Shown one piece after another: positions 34,834 to 44,334 of a DNA stretch of 56,414 nt. The translations under genes were made by a program, and so were the position numbers. Numbering within the stretch: the stretch's first letter is position 1; each line of letters begins with the position of its first letter. Below the pieces are notes generated by a model. The model saw nothing but the letters and a program-made list of their open reading frames with translations, was not told the origin of the DNA and did not search any database. This DNA is from Aeromonas dhakensis (GTDB lineage: Bacteria; Pseudomonadota; Gammaproteobacteria; Enterobacterales; Aeromonadaceae), in NCBI RefSeq assembly GCF_000820305.1, contig NZ_CDBH01000034.1, forward strand, positions 1 to 56,414. The letters run 5' to 3'.

Positions 34834-35006
34834 CACCACTCCTGTTTATTTATACAGGCGGGGATTATACGACCTGCGGCGCCGCAGACCAAATCGGCGT
34901 ATGAGGGATCGCCGCCCTCCGGCTTTACGCCGCCCCGAGCGGGGGCCTGACCACAGAGAAAAATCCATCAATTGGCACCATTGGAAGCCACTTTTTGGCC
35001 GATTTC

Positions 35007-35022
35007 AGGAAAACGCTTGCTT
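35007..35022 (+). promoter_or_regulatory. PurR-like box 1
   Basis: AGGAAAACGCTTGCTT keeps the AAACG-NTT-GC core of PurR operators and resembles the box before E. coli codB. Confidence 0.5.
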
Positions 35023-35142
35023 ATAACCTCATGAATACAAACAGAAATGTCATTTGGAGCCAATTATTCACAGAATTTAAATCTAAAAACAGGCATCAAA
35101 ACAACAACTTATAAAGTCATTTGCTTATATTTCAAACCGTTA

Positions 35143-35158
35143 ACGCAAACGTTTTTCC
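35143..35158 (+). promoter_or_regulatory. PurR-like box 2
   Basis: ACGCAAACGTTTTTCC matches the first ten bases of the PurR consensus ACGCAAACGTTTGCGT exactly, 109 bp before the transporter start. It fits purine control of a nucleoside importer. Confidence 0.65.
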
Positions 35159-35266
35159 TTTATGATCTCCTTGACCCGTACCACGGCTCACTTACAGTTA
35201 GCCGGCGTGCTTTATGGCCTGCCCCGGCAGGTTGTGGACCCTCACATAACAATCAAGGATACGATC

Positions 35267-36265
35267 GTGACTAAAGTGCTCAAGCTGGCCACCGTTGCCG
35301 CCCTCACTCTCGCTGCCCTTTCTGCCCAGGCAGCCTCCCAGCCCGCCGTCATCTACGACACCGCAGGCAAATTCGACAAATCGTTCAACGAAGCCGTGTT
35401 CCGCAATGGCGTCGAAGTCTACAACAAGGACAAAGGCGTCAAGGTCAAGGAGTTCGAACCCCAGAACGAAGCCCAGCGCGAGCAGGGTCTGCGTCGTCTG
35501 GCCAGCCGTGGCAACGGCCCGATCGTGGCCGTCGGCTTCAACATGGGTTCCGCGGTAGAGAAGGTGGCGACCGAGTTCCCGAAAACCCAGTTCACCATCA
35601 TCGACATGGTGGTCGACAAGCCGAACGTCCAGTCCGTCATCTTCAAGGAGCATGAAGGTTCCTTCCTGGTGGGCGCGCTGGCGGCCATCGCCTCCAAGAG
35701 CGGCAAGGTCGGCTTCGTGGGCGGCATGGACATCCCGCTGATCCGCAAGTTCGAGTGCGGCTACGAGCAGGGCGCCAAGTACGTCAATCCGAAGATCGAA
35801 GTGTTCCAGAACATGACCGGCTCCACCCCGGCGGCGTTTGCTGACCCGGCCAAGGGTGCGGAACTGGCCAAGTCCCAGTTCGCCAAGGGCGCCGACGTGG
35901 TCTATGCCGCCGCCGGCGGTACCGGCATCGGTGTTTACCAGGCCGCCAAGGACGAAGGCAAACTGGCCATCGGCGTGGACTCCAACCAGAACCACCTGCA
36001 ACCGGGCACCATGCTGACCTCCATGGTCAAGTCGGTGGGCCTCGCCGCCTACCAGACCTGGGATGACGCCGCCAAGGGCACCTGGAAACCGGGTATCAAG
36101 AACCTGGGCCTGGCCGAGGGTGGGGTGGATTGGGCTCTCGACAAAGACAACGAGAAGCTGATCACCCCCGAGATGAAAGCCAAGGTGGAGGCCATCAAGG
36201 CCGAGATCATCTCCGGCAAGGTCAAGGTGCACGACTATATGAGCGACAGCACCTGCAAATACTGA
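35267..36265 (+). CDS. BMP-family nucleoside-binding protein of ABC transporter
   Basis: A 332-residue periplasmic protein with a cleaved signal (VTKVLKLATVAALTLAALSAQA/ASQ), of the BMP/PnrA/Med family that binds purine nucleosides. Conserved stretches include DTAGKFDKSFNEAVFRNGVE, VGFNMGSAVEKVA, EGSFLVGALAAIASKSGKVGFVGGMDIPLIRKFECGY and GVDSNQNHLQPGTMLTSMVK. A GTG start at 35267 has AAGGA upstream. No lipobox. It heads the operon with an ATPase and two permeases. PurR-like boxes precede it. Nucleoside substrate follows from family and control; individual specificity is open. Confidence 0.88.
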   Translation: MTKVLKLATVAALTLAALSAQAASQPAVIYDTAGKFDKSFNEAVFRNGVEVYNKDKGVKVKEFEPQNEAQREQGLRRLASRGNGPIVAVGFNMGSAVEKVATEFPKTQFTIIDMVVDKPNVQSVIFKEHEGSFLVGALAAIASKSGKVGFVGGMDIPLIRKFECGYEQGAKYVNPKIEVFQNMTGSTPAAFADPAKGAELAKSQFAKGADVVYAAAGGTGIGVYQAAKDEGKLAIGVDSNQNHLQPGTMLTSMVKSVGLAAYQTWDDAAKGTWKPGIKNLGLAEGGVDWALDKDNEKLITPEMKAKVEAIKAEIISGKVKVHDYMSDSTCKY

Positions 36266-36292
36266 GTAACCGCTACTACTCTCAACCCAACG

Positions 36293-36319
36293 ACCGGCCC
36301 GCACGGGCCGGTTTTTAGT
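36293..36319 (+). terminator. terminator/attenuator between binding protein and ATPase genes
   Basis: ACCGGCCCG, loop CA, CGGGCCGGT and then TTTTT. Placed inside an operon, it probably lets the binding protein be made in excess of the membrane parts. Confidence 0.75.
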
Positions 36320-36348
36320 CTCTTTTCATGACCCGCAAGGACTGCATC

Positions 36349-37929
36349 ATGGACCAGACAGATCGCTATGCCATCGAATTAAGGGGTATCGATAAGCGGT
36401 TTGGCGAAGTGTACGCCAACAAGCAGATCGACCTTAAGGTTCGTAAAGGCAGCATTCACGGCATCGTCGGCGAAAATGGCGCCGGCAAGTCGACCCTGAT
36501 GAGCATCATCTACGGTTTCTACCACGCCGACAAAGGCGAGATGTTCATCGACGGCAACCCCTTCAAACCCCATGGCTCACAAGATGCGATCGCCGCAGGC
36601 GTGGGCATGGTGCACCAGCACTTTATGCTGGTGAACAATTTTACAGTGTTAGAAAACGTCATTCTCGGCGCGGAAAACGGCTGGCACCTGGGCCAGAGCC
36701 TGGCGGCGGCCGAAAAGCTGCTGGGCGAGCTGGCGCGGGACTATGGTCTCGAAGTGCCGCTGCACGAGAAGGTCGAGGATCTGCCGGTGGGCCTGCAACA
36801 GCGGGTCGAAATTCTCAAGGCGCTCTATCGCGGCGCCCGCATCCTGATCCTGGACGAGCCGACCGGGGTACTGACCCCGCAAGAGGCGGATCACCTGTTC
36901 GAGGTGCTCAAGAAGCTGCGCGACCAGGGCGCCACCATCATCCTCATCACCCACAAGCTGCGCGAGATCCTGGCCATCACGGATCAGGTCTCCATCATGC
37001 GCCGGGGTGAAATGGTGGCCCACGTCGCCACCAGGGATACCGACAAGGAGCAGCTGGCCGAACTCATGGTGGGCCGCAAGGTGCGCCTCAAGGTCGACAA
37101 GGGGCCGACCCAGACTGGCGACGCCAAGCTCAAGGTCGATGGCCTCAGCTATGTGGACGACGCCAAGGTGGAGCGGGTCAAATCCGTCAGCTTCGAGGTG
37201 CGGGCCGGTGAAGTGGTCGGCATCGCCGGCGTCTCCGGCAACGGCCAGTCCGAGCTGCTCAGCCTGCTCGGCGGCATCCTCAAGCCAAGCAAGGGCAGCT
37301 TCACCATCACCGGTGGCGGTCAGGCCCACGAAGTGAGCGCCAGCCATCCGGCCGACCCGGAACGGGTGCGCAACTTCGGTCTCGGCCACGTGCCGGAAGA
37401 CAGACACAAGATGGGGCTCATCAACCGTTTTGAGGCGAAAGAGGCCTTCATCCTCGGCTATCACCGCCGCCCCCAATACAACAAGGGCTGGCTGCAGAAC
37501 AAAGAGGCGATCCTGCAGGATTGCCAGGCCAAGATGGACAAGTGGGACGTGCGCCCGCCCCATCCCGAGCACAAGACCGCCAACTTCTCCGGCGGCAACC
37601 AGCAGAAGCTGGTGATCGCCCGGGAAGTGGAGCAGGACCCGGACGTGCTGCTGATCGGCCAACCGACCCGCGGGGTCGACATCGGCGCCATCGAGTACAT
37701 CCACCAGCAGATCATCGCCATGCGCGACAAGGGCAAGGCAGTATTGCTGGTATCGGTGGAGCTGGACGAAATCATGAGCCTCTCTGACCGCATCCTGGTC
37801 ATCGCCGACGGTCGCATCGTCGGTGAGCTGGATGCCGCCAAGGCGGATGAGCGCACCATAGGTCTGATGATGGCGAACATAGTTCCTGACGAGGTGGCGG
37901 CCAGCCAATCACAAGGAGCCACATCATGA
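36349..37929 (+). CDS. ABC transporter ATPase with two nucleotide-binding domains (nucleoside importer)
   Basis: A 526-residue duplicated ATPase like B. subtilis YufO/NupO. Domain 1 has Walker A GENGAGKST (residues 41-49), VGLQQRVEIL as its signature and ILILDEPTGVL as Walker B. Domain 2 has GVSGNGQSELL, FSGGNQQKLVIAREV and LLIGQPTRGVD, in which the weak Walker motifs are usual for this family. AAGGA precedes the ATG at 36349. An in-frame ATG at 36328 is possible. It ends in an ATGA overlap with a small ORF. It powers nucleoside import. Confidence 0.9.
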   Translation: MDQTDRYAIELRGIDKRFGEVYANKQIDLKVRKGSIHGIVGENGAGKSTLMSIIYGFYHADKGEMFIDGNPFKPHGSQDAIAAGVGMVHQHFMLVNNFTVLENVILGAENGWHLGQSLAAAEKLLGELARDYGLEVPLHEKVEDLPVGLQQRVEILKALYRGARILILDEPTGVLTPQEADHLFEVLKKLRDQGATIILITHKLREILAITDQVSIMRRGEMVAHVATRDTDKEQLAELMVGRKVRLKVDKGPTQTGDAKLKVDGLSYVDDAKVERVKSVSFEVRAGEVVGIAGVSGNGQSELLSLLGGILKPSKGSFTITGGGQAHEVSASHPADPERVRNFGLGHVPEDRHKMGLINRFEAKEAFILGYHRRPQYNKGWLQNKEAILQDCQAKMDKWDVRPPHPEHKTANFSGGNQQKLVIAREVEQDPDVLLIGQPTRGVDIGAIEYIHQQIIAMRDKGKAVLLVSVELDEIMSLSDRILVIADGRIVGELDAAKADERTIGLMMANIVPDEVAASQSQGATS

Positions 37930-38015
37930 AGGTCACATCCACTTGTAACGGATTCGGCCTGCTGATGGTCAACAACCCCGTCACCGACCAGATTGCCAAG
38001 GAGGCTCGCCCATGA
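37926..38015 (+). CDS. 29-residue ORF coupled between ATPase and permease genes
   Basis: The ORF encodes MKVTSTCNGFGLLMVNNPVT... (29 codons). Its ATG overlaps the ATPase stop as ATGA and its own TGA overlaps the permease start as ATGA. AAGGAG stands 7 nt before it and again AAGGAGG before the permease start. Both overlaps suggest termination-reinitiation across all three frames. It may be a true small protein or a coupling leader that sets permease amounts. No known family. It is too short for ordinary gene finders. Confidence 0.5.
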   Translation: MKVTSTCNGFGLLMVNNPVTDQIAKEARP

Positions 38016-39130
38016 GCCAAGCACGTATCCCTGCCTGGATCTCCGTGGGCGTACTGCCCGCGGTCAACATCCTGCTGGCCTTCCTGGTGTCGGCCATCCT
38101 GTTCTACTACCTCGACATCAACCCGGTCGATGCCGCCGAGATCATGTGGTACGGCGCCTTCGGCACCGGTGAAGGGGTCGGTTTCACCCTCTACTACGCG
38201 ACCGGCTTCATCTTTACCGGTCTGTCGGTGGCGGTGGCCTTCCACGCCGGCCTGTTCAACATCGGTGGCGAGGGGCAGGCCTATATCGGCGGCCTCGGCG
38301 TCGGTCTGGTCTGTCTGCTGCTGGGTGATTCCCTGCCGTTCGCCCTGCTGCTGCCGCTGGCCATCATCGCCGGCGGCCTGTTCGGTGCGGCCTGGGCCTT
38401 CATCCCGGCCTGGCTGCAAGCCAAGCGCGGCAGCCACATCGTCATCACCACCATCATGTTCAACTTCATCGCCGCCTCCCTGATGGCCTACCTGCTGGTC
38501 GAGGTGTTCAAGCCGGCGGGCTCCATGGCCACCGAGAGCAAGGTGTTCGCCGAGGCGAGCTGGCTGCCGAAGATGAGCGAACTGGCGGGGGCATTCGGCA
38601 TGGAGATGTCGAACAGCCCGCTCAACATCAGCTTCTTCTGGGCACTGCTCTGCGCGGCCCTGGTGTGGGTCTTCATCTGGCATACCCGCTGGGGCTACGA
38701 GATCCGCTCGGTCGGCGCCAGCCAGAGTGCGTCCGCCTATGCCGGCATCTCCTATCCCAAGGTGGTGATCCTGGCCATGGTGATCTCCGGCATGCTGTCG
38801 GGCTTCTTCGCCCTCAACGTGCTGCAGGGTGAACTACACCAGATCAAGCTCAACTTCGTGGAAGGGTTCGGCTTCACCGGCATCGCGGTGGCGCTGATGG
38901 GGCGCAACCACCCGGTCGGCGTCATCATCGCCAGCCTGCTGTTCGGCTTCCTCTATCAGGGCGGCGCCGAGCTCAGCTTCGAGTTCGGGGTGGACCGCAA
39001 CATAGTGGTGGTGTTGCAGGGTCTGGTGATCCTGTTCTGTGGCGCCCTCGAGCACATGATGCGTCCGCGCATCGAGCAGCTCTATCTGGCGTTTGCCAAC
39101 CGCTCAGCCGCGCAAGCCAAGGGGGCCTGA
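38012..39130 (+). CDS. nucleoside ABC transporter permease 1 (YufP/NupP-like)
   Basis: A 372-residue membrane protein of the branched-chain/BMP permease family. About ten hydrophobic segments; FHAGLFNIGGEGQAYIGG and EGFGFTGIAVALMGRNHPVG are family signatures (the latter near the ATPase contact). AAGGAGG precedes the ATG. It is coupled upstream to the 29-codon ORF and followed 2 bp later by permease 2. Confidence 0.9.
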   Translation: MSQARIPAWISVGVLPAVNILLAFLVSAILFYYLDINPVDAAEIMWYGAFGTGEGVGFTLYYATGFIFTGLSVAVAFHAGLFNIGGEGQAYIGGLGVGLVCLLLGDSLPFALLLPLAIIAGGLFGAAWAFIPAWLQAKRGSHIVITTIMFNFIAASLMAYLLVEVFKPAGSMATESKVFAEASWLPKMSELAGAFGMEMSNSPLNISFFWALLCAALVWVFIWHTRWGYEIRSVGASQSASAYAGISYPKVVILAMVISGMLSGFFALNVLQGELHQIKLNFVEGFGFTGIAVALMGRNHPVGVIIASLLFGFLYQGGAELSFEFGVDRNIVVVLQGLVILFCGALEHMMRPRIEQLYLAFANRSAAQAKGA

Positions 39131-39132
39131 TC

Positions 39133-40098
39133 ATGTTTGAAATTCTGATCCTGATGCTGGATGCCACCATCCGCACCGCGCCACCGCTGATCCTGGCGGC
39201 CATGGCCGGCATGTTCTGCGAGCGCTCCGGGGTGGTCAACATCGCCCTGGAGGGCAAGCTGCTGGCGGCGGCGTTCGCCAGCGCGGCGGCAGCAGCCGTC
39301 TCCGGCTCTGCCTGGATTGGGCTGGGTGCCGGGGTGGGCGTCTCCATCCTGTTCGCCCTGATGCACGGCTTTGCCACCATCACCCACCGTGGTGACCAGG
39401 TGGTGAGCGGCATGGCCATCAACATCCTGGCGGCCGGCCTGACCGTCACCCTGGGCCGTTACTGGTTCGATCAGGGTGGCCAGACCCCGGCGCTGTCCGG
39501 CGCGGCCCGCTTCGCCCCCATCGACCTGCCCTATGCCAAGGAGCTGTATGACGTGCCTGTCGTTGGCCAGCTCTACAGCGAGCTGCTGAGCGGCCACTCC
39601 CTGCTGGAGTACGTGGCGTTCGCCGCCGTGCCGCTGGCCTGGTGGGTGCTGTTCCGTACCCGCTTCGGCCTGCGCCTGCGGGCGGTGGGCGAGGCGCCGG
39701 CTGCGGTCGACACCGCCGGTATCTCGGTGGTGCGCATGCGCTACACGGCGCTCATCATCGGCGGCCTGCTGGCCGGCATCGGCGGCACCTACCTGGCGGT
39801 GGCCCAGACTGCCCAGTTCATCCCCAACATGAGCGCGGGCAAGGGCTTCATGGCGCTGGCGGCGCTGGTGTTCGGCAAGTGGCGTCCCTGGAACGCCATG
39901 GCGGCCTGCCTGCTGTTCGGCTTCCTCGATGCGGTCGCCATCCGGCTGCAAGGGGTCAGCATCGGCGGTTTCCCGATCCCGGTGCAGGCCATCGAGGCGC
40001 TGCCCTACATCCTGACCGTGTTCCTGCTGGCCGGCTTCATCGGCAAGGCGGTGGCACCCAAGGCGCTCGGCACCCCCTACGTCAAGGAGCGGGAATAG
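39133..40098 (+). CDS. nucleoside ABC transporter permease 2 (YufQ/NupQ-like)
   Basis: A 321-residue partner permease with CERSGVVNIALEGKLL and SAGKGFMALAALVFGKWRPW, matching the YufQ side of the BMP transporter family. It starts 2 bp after permease 1, is the last gene of the operon and ends at a strong terminator. Hydrophobic segments fit eight to nine helices. Confidence 0.9.
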   Translation: MFEILILMLDATIRTAPPLILAAMAGMFCERSGVVNIALEGKLLAAAFASAAAAAVSGSAWIGLGAGVGVSILFALMHGFATITHRGDQVVSGMAINILAAGLTVTLGRYWFDQGGQTPALSGAARFAPIDLPYAKELYDVPVVGQLYSELLSGHSLLEYVAFAAVPLAWWVLFRTRFGLRLRAVGEAPAAVDTAGISVVRMRYTALIIGGLLAGIGGTYLAVAQTAQFIPNMSAGKGFMALAALVFGKWRPWNAMAACLLFGFLDAVAIRLQGVSIGGFPIPVQAIEALPYILTVFLLAGFIGKAVAPKALGTPYVKERE

Positions 40099-40114
40099 CC
40101 CCCTTCATGCCATG

Positions 40115-40143
40115 AAAAAGGCCCGCACAAGCGGGCCTTTTTT
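40115..40143 (+). terminator. terminator of the nucleoside transporter operon
   Basis: AAAAAGGCCCGC, loop ACAA, GCGGGCCTTTTTT. It may also serve the LysR gene on the other strand. Confidence 0.9.
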
Positions 40144-40155
40144 ATTGAGCTGAGC

Positions 40156-41061
40156 TCAGCCGACGGGGCGCACCAGCGCGGGCTGATGGGGATCGCTCAG
40201 CCGTTCGGCCAGATAGTCCACCAGCAGTCGCACCTTGGGAGAGAGGTGGCGGTTGTGGGGATAGAGGGCCCAGATCCCCTCCGCCGGTGCCCGCAGCTCC
40301 GGCAGCAGCTCGATAAGCTCGCCTTGGGCCAGGTGGTCGCTCACGTAGTAGTCCGGCAGCTGGATGATGCCGATCCCCTTGAGTGCCGCATCCAGCAGGG
40401 CGTGGCCGCTGTTGCAGTGCAGCAGTCCGTGCACCCGCACGCTGTGGGGGCGGCCATCCAGGGTGAAGTGCCACTCGTCGCTGTTACCCACCAGGCAGGT
40501 GTGGCGGGTGAGCTCGGAGAGGCTGTTGGGCATGCCGTGGCGGGCGGTGTAGGCGGGCGAGGCGCACACATAGGGCACCCGCTGCGCCAGCTTGCGCGCC
40601 ACCAGGCTGGAATCCTTGAGGTGCCCGAGTCGCAGCGCCAGATCGTAGCCTTCGTGCACCAGATCCAGCAGCTGGTTGGTGAGGTTGAGGGTCACCTCCA
40701 GCTGGGGAAAGCGCACCATGAAGTCGTTCACCAGCGGGGCGATGCGGCTCTCGCCGTAGGAGACCGGGGCCGTGATGCGCAGGGTACCCTGCGGTACCGC
40801 CTGATGGCGCCCCACCGCCAGCTCCGCTTCGTAGAGGTTGTCCAGCAGCTGGCGACAGTGGCGATAGTAGATCTCACCGAGCTCGGTGAGCCGCACCTGG
40901 CGTGTGGTGCGCAGCAACAGCTTGGCCTGCAGCCGATCCTCCAGCTGTGCCACCTGCCGGCTGACTTGCGCCACCGACACCCCCAGCTTGCGCGCCGCCG
41001 GGGTAAAGCCCCCCTGCTCCGCCACGCTGACAAATTCACAGATCCCTTCCCAGCCGAACAT
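40156..41061 (-). CDS. LysR-family regulator next to formaldehyde detoxification genes
   Basis: A 301-residue regulator with the helix-turn-helix at about residues 5-62 (FTPAARKLGVSVAQVSRQVAQLE, LLLRTTRQVRLTELG) and an effector domain at about 90-290. It is divergent from the formaldehyde dehydrogenase gene, 119 bp away, and probably controls it. The E. coli frm locus uses FrmR instead, so this is a different control mode. Effector not known. Confidence 0.85.
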   Translation of the reverse strand: MFGWEGICEFVSVAEQGGFTPAARKLGVSVAQVSRQVAQLEDRLQAKLLLRTTRQVRLTELGEIYYRHCRQLLDNLYEAELAVGRHQAVPQGTLRITAPVSYGESRIAPLVNDFMVRFPQLEVTLNLTNQLLDLVHEGYDLALRLGHLKDSSLVARKLAQRVPYVCASPAYTARHGMPNSLSELTRHTCLVGNSDEWHFTLDGRPHSVRVHGLLHCNSGHALLDAALKGIGIIQLPDYYVSDHLAQGELIELLPELRAPAEGIWALYPHNRHLSPKVRLLVDYLAERLSDPHQPALVRPVG

Positions 41062-41096
41062 TATTACCTGTCAGTAAAAGTGATTTCAGATTTCGC

Positions 41097-42308
<1,212 letters not shown>

Positions 42309-42315
42309 GCATGAT

Positions 42316-42343
42316 CACCCCGCCCGCCACCGTGGGCGGGGTG
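42316..42343 (+). other. intercistronic hairpin between frmA and fghA
   Basis: CACCCCGCCC and GGGCGGGGTG pair perfectly with an 8-nt loop and no T-run. It may stabilise the upstream mRNA or tune the ratio of the two enzymes. Confidence 0.6.
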
Positions 42344-42357
42344 CAGGAGTTCCCCCG

Positions 42358-43194
42358 ATGAATCTGGACATAATCAGCAGCAACAAGAGCTTCGGCGGCT
42401 GGCACAAGCGCTACAGCCACGCCTCCGAGGTGCTGGGTTGCGAGATGCGCTTCGCCATCTATCTGCCGCCCCAGGCCCTCACCGGCCAGAAGGTACCCGT
42501 GCTCTACTGGCTCTCCGGCCTCACCTGCACCGATGAAAACTTCATGCAAAAGGCGGGCGCCCAGCGCATCGCCGCCGAGCTCGGCATCGCCCTGGTGGCG
42601 CCAGACACCAGCCCGCGCGGCGAAGAGGTAGCGGACGATCCCGGTTACGATCTCGGCATGGGCGCCGGCTTCTACGTCAACGCCACCCAGCACCCCTGGC
42701 GCGATCACTACCAGATGTACGACTACGTCACCCGCGAGTTGCCCGAGCTCATCGAGACCCACTTCCCGGTCTCTACGAAACGGGCCATCAGCGGCCACTC
42801 CATGGGGGGCCACGGGGCGCTCATCGCCGCCCTGCGCGAGCCGGGTCGCTACCGCTCGGTGTCGGCCTTCAGCCCCATCAGCCACCCGAGCCGCTGCCCC
42901 TGGGGCCAGAAGGCGCTTGGCGCCTACCTCGGCAACAACCCCTTGCTGTGGCAGGAGTGGGACGCCTGCCAGCTGCTGCGCAATGAGTCGGTCAAACCAC
43001 TGCCGACTCTGGTGGATGTGGGGCTGGACGATCCCTTCCTGGCCGAACAGCTGCACATCGATGCCCTGGCCGATGTGGCCGCCACCAAGGAGTGGCCGCT
43101 GGAGCTCAACCGCCACCCCGGGTACGATCACAGCTACTACTTCGTGGCGAGCTTTATCGAGGCGCACCTGCGCTTTCACGCCCGCCACCTCTGA
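42358..43194 (+). CDS. fghA: S-formylglutathione hydrolase
   Basis: A 278-residue alpha/beta hydrolase (esterase D type) that splits S-formylglutathione to formate and glutathione. GHSMGGHGAL holds the nucleophile Ser148; the catalytic Asp is likely in LVDVGLDDPFL and His in HPGYDHSYYFVASF. LSGLTCTDENFMQKAGAQR is a family signature. CAGGAG lies before the ATG. It forms an operon with frmA and ends at a terminator. Confidence 0.95.
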   Translation: MNLDIISSNKSFGGWHKRYSHASEVLGCEMRFAIYLPPQALTGQKVPVLYWLSGLTCTDENFMQKAGAQRIAAELGIALVAPDTSPRGEEVADDPGYDLGMGAGFYVNATQHPWRDHYQMYDYVTRELPELIETHFPVSTKRAISGHSMGGHGALIAALREPGRYRSVSAFSPISHPSRCPWGQKALGAYLGNNPLLWQEWDACQLLRNESVKPLPTLVDVGLDDPFLAEQLHIDALADVAATKEWPLELNRHPGYDHSYYFVASFIEAHLRFHARHL

Positions 43195-43197
43195 TCG

Positions 43198-43224
43198 AAA
43201 CAGGCCCGTGACGGGCCTGTTTTC
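43198..43224 (+). terminator. terminator after fghA
   Basis: AACAGGCCCG, loop TGA, CGGGCCTGTT and TTC, only 4 bp past the stop. Confidence 0.85.
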
Positions 43225-43247
43225 TTCTGGTCGGTGGACAAGACCAT

Positions 43248-43970
43248 TCAGCTGCCCTGCCGGCTCACCTCGCCGGAGCCGGCAATCTCGCTCTGCAGCA
43301 CGGGATCACCCCAGTAGCTGACCGAGCCAGAGCCGGCGATGCCCACCTTGAGCCGATCCTGGGCCCTAACCTCCACGTCGCCGCTGCCGGCGATATTGAC
43401 CTCCACCTCGCGACCCTTGAGCTCGGCCCCCAGCACATCCCCCGAGCCGGCGATGTTGAGCTCGACGGCCCTCGCCGTGCTGTTCCCCAGATCCAGGCTG
43501 CCCGCTCCCGCGATGTTACCCTCCAGCCGATCCAGTTCGAGCCCGTCGGCGACTATGTCACCGACCCCGGCCACCGACAGCACCAGCGCCTCCCCCTTGA
43601 AGCCGCGCAGCTCACCGTTGGCGACCCCTGCCAGCGCCAGCTCATGGAGCGCGGGCAGGGTGATGGTGATCTCCAGCGGCTCGGTCGGATCGAGCCGGTA
43701 GCCATCCTTCACCTCGATCTCCAGCTTGTCGCCCCGCTCGCTCAACACCAGGTAAGGCAGCAGGTTCTCCTGCCCACGGATGTGTACCCCGCGCGGCTCG
43801 CCGGCCACCAGATGGACACTGGCAGGCACCCCGGCCAGCACCCGGGTCACCTGCCGGCCCATCCCGTGCTGCTGCTCGATCACGGCCCCCGCCCCGCTCA
43901 CCTGGGTATCATCCAGCCAGCTGCACCCGCTGAGCCCGACCGCCAGCACCACGCCCATCATCCATTTCAT
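43248..43970 (-). CDS. lipoprotein with GIN-type (DUF2807) beta-helix
   Basis: A 240-residue protein with a lipoprotein signal (MKWMMGVVLAVGLSGCSW, lipidated Cys16). The mature part is the DUF2807 'head GIN' domain: repeated G-x-G steps such as LAGVANGELRG, SVAGVGDIVADG, NIAGAGSLDLG, NIAGSGDVLGAELKG, NIAGSGDVEVRA and GIAGSGSVSYWG stack into a beta-helix. Such domains occur on surface and periplasmic proteins of many bacteria, with no sure function. ATG at 43970 has GGAG upstream; three in-frame codons before it lack a site. It stands alone, opposite fghA. Confidence 0.85.
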   Translation of the reverse strand: MKWMMGVVLAVGLSGCSWLDDTQVSGAGAVIEQQHGMGRQVTRVLAGVPASVHLVAGEPRGVHIRGQENLLPYLVLSERGDKLEIEVKDGYRLDPTEPLEITITLPALHELALAGVANGELRGFKGEALVLSVAGVGDIVADGLELDRLEGNIAGAGSLDLGNSTARAVELNIAGSGDVLGAELKGREVEVNIAGSGDVEVRAQDRLKVGIAGSGSVSYWGDPVLQSEIAGSGEVSRQGS

Positions 43971-44334
43971 CGCCACTCTCCTCATTGTGTATTGGCCAGT
44001 CGCGGCCCCTTGGTCAGCATCCATCGCAAAGCCTGTGCCAGTTAATCAACCACATGGTTTACAAGACGATATCCATTCTTACACCACATAACCACAGCAA
44101 GTTGAGAGTCATTCAGACCATAAAATGGCGAATCTGACCATCCCCGAACGGGCAGGCGGAGGGTTGGCTGGCGAGCCGTTCGCGGGGTCGCTATGCTGAC
44201 AAGCCGTGGAAGTTTTTGGTTGCCGAGCCGGTCTGTTGAGCCAATAGTGGTACCTTGTGCGTACAAAGCTCTCCATTGCGGTAATGCCATTACCACTGTC
44301 TTGTCAGTCTTCACTGCCAACAAGGAGTCAGAGC
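43971..44334 (+). promoter_or_regulatory. lipoprotein / ovoA divergent region with a 15-bp palindrome
   Basis: A 364-bp gap. GGTAATG-C-CATTACC at 44280-44294 is a perfect odd palindrome 40 bp before the ovoA start, and TTGTGCGTACAA lies just upstream near 44254-44265. An operator for an unknown regulator of ovothiol synthesis is likely. Confidence 0.45.

Larger units (their letters stand above)
34834..35266 (+). promoter_or_regulatory. uvrD / nucleoside transporter divergent region
   Basis: A 433-bp AT-rich gap without a gene. It holds two PurR-like boxes (35007-35022, 35143-35158) on the transporter side. No SOS-type box was seen near uvrD. Confidence 0.5.

Noticed and set aside
34834..35266. 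Purine riboswitch before the nucleoside transporter
   Set aside because: No conserved purine-aptamer core could be found; two PurR-like boxes explain purine control better.
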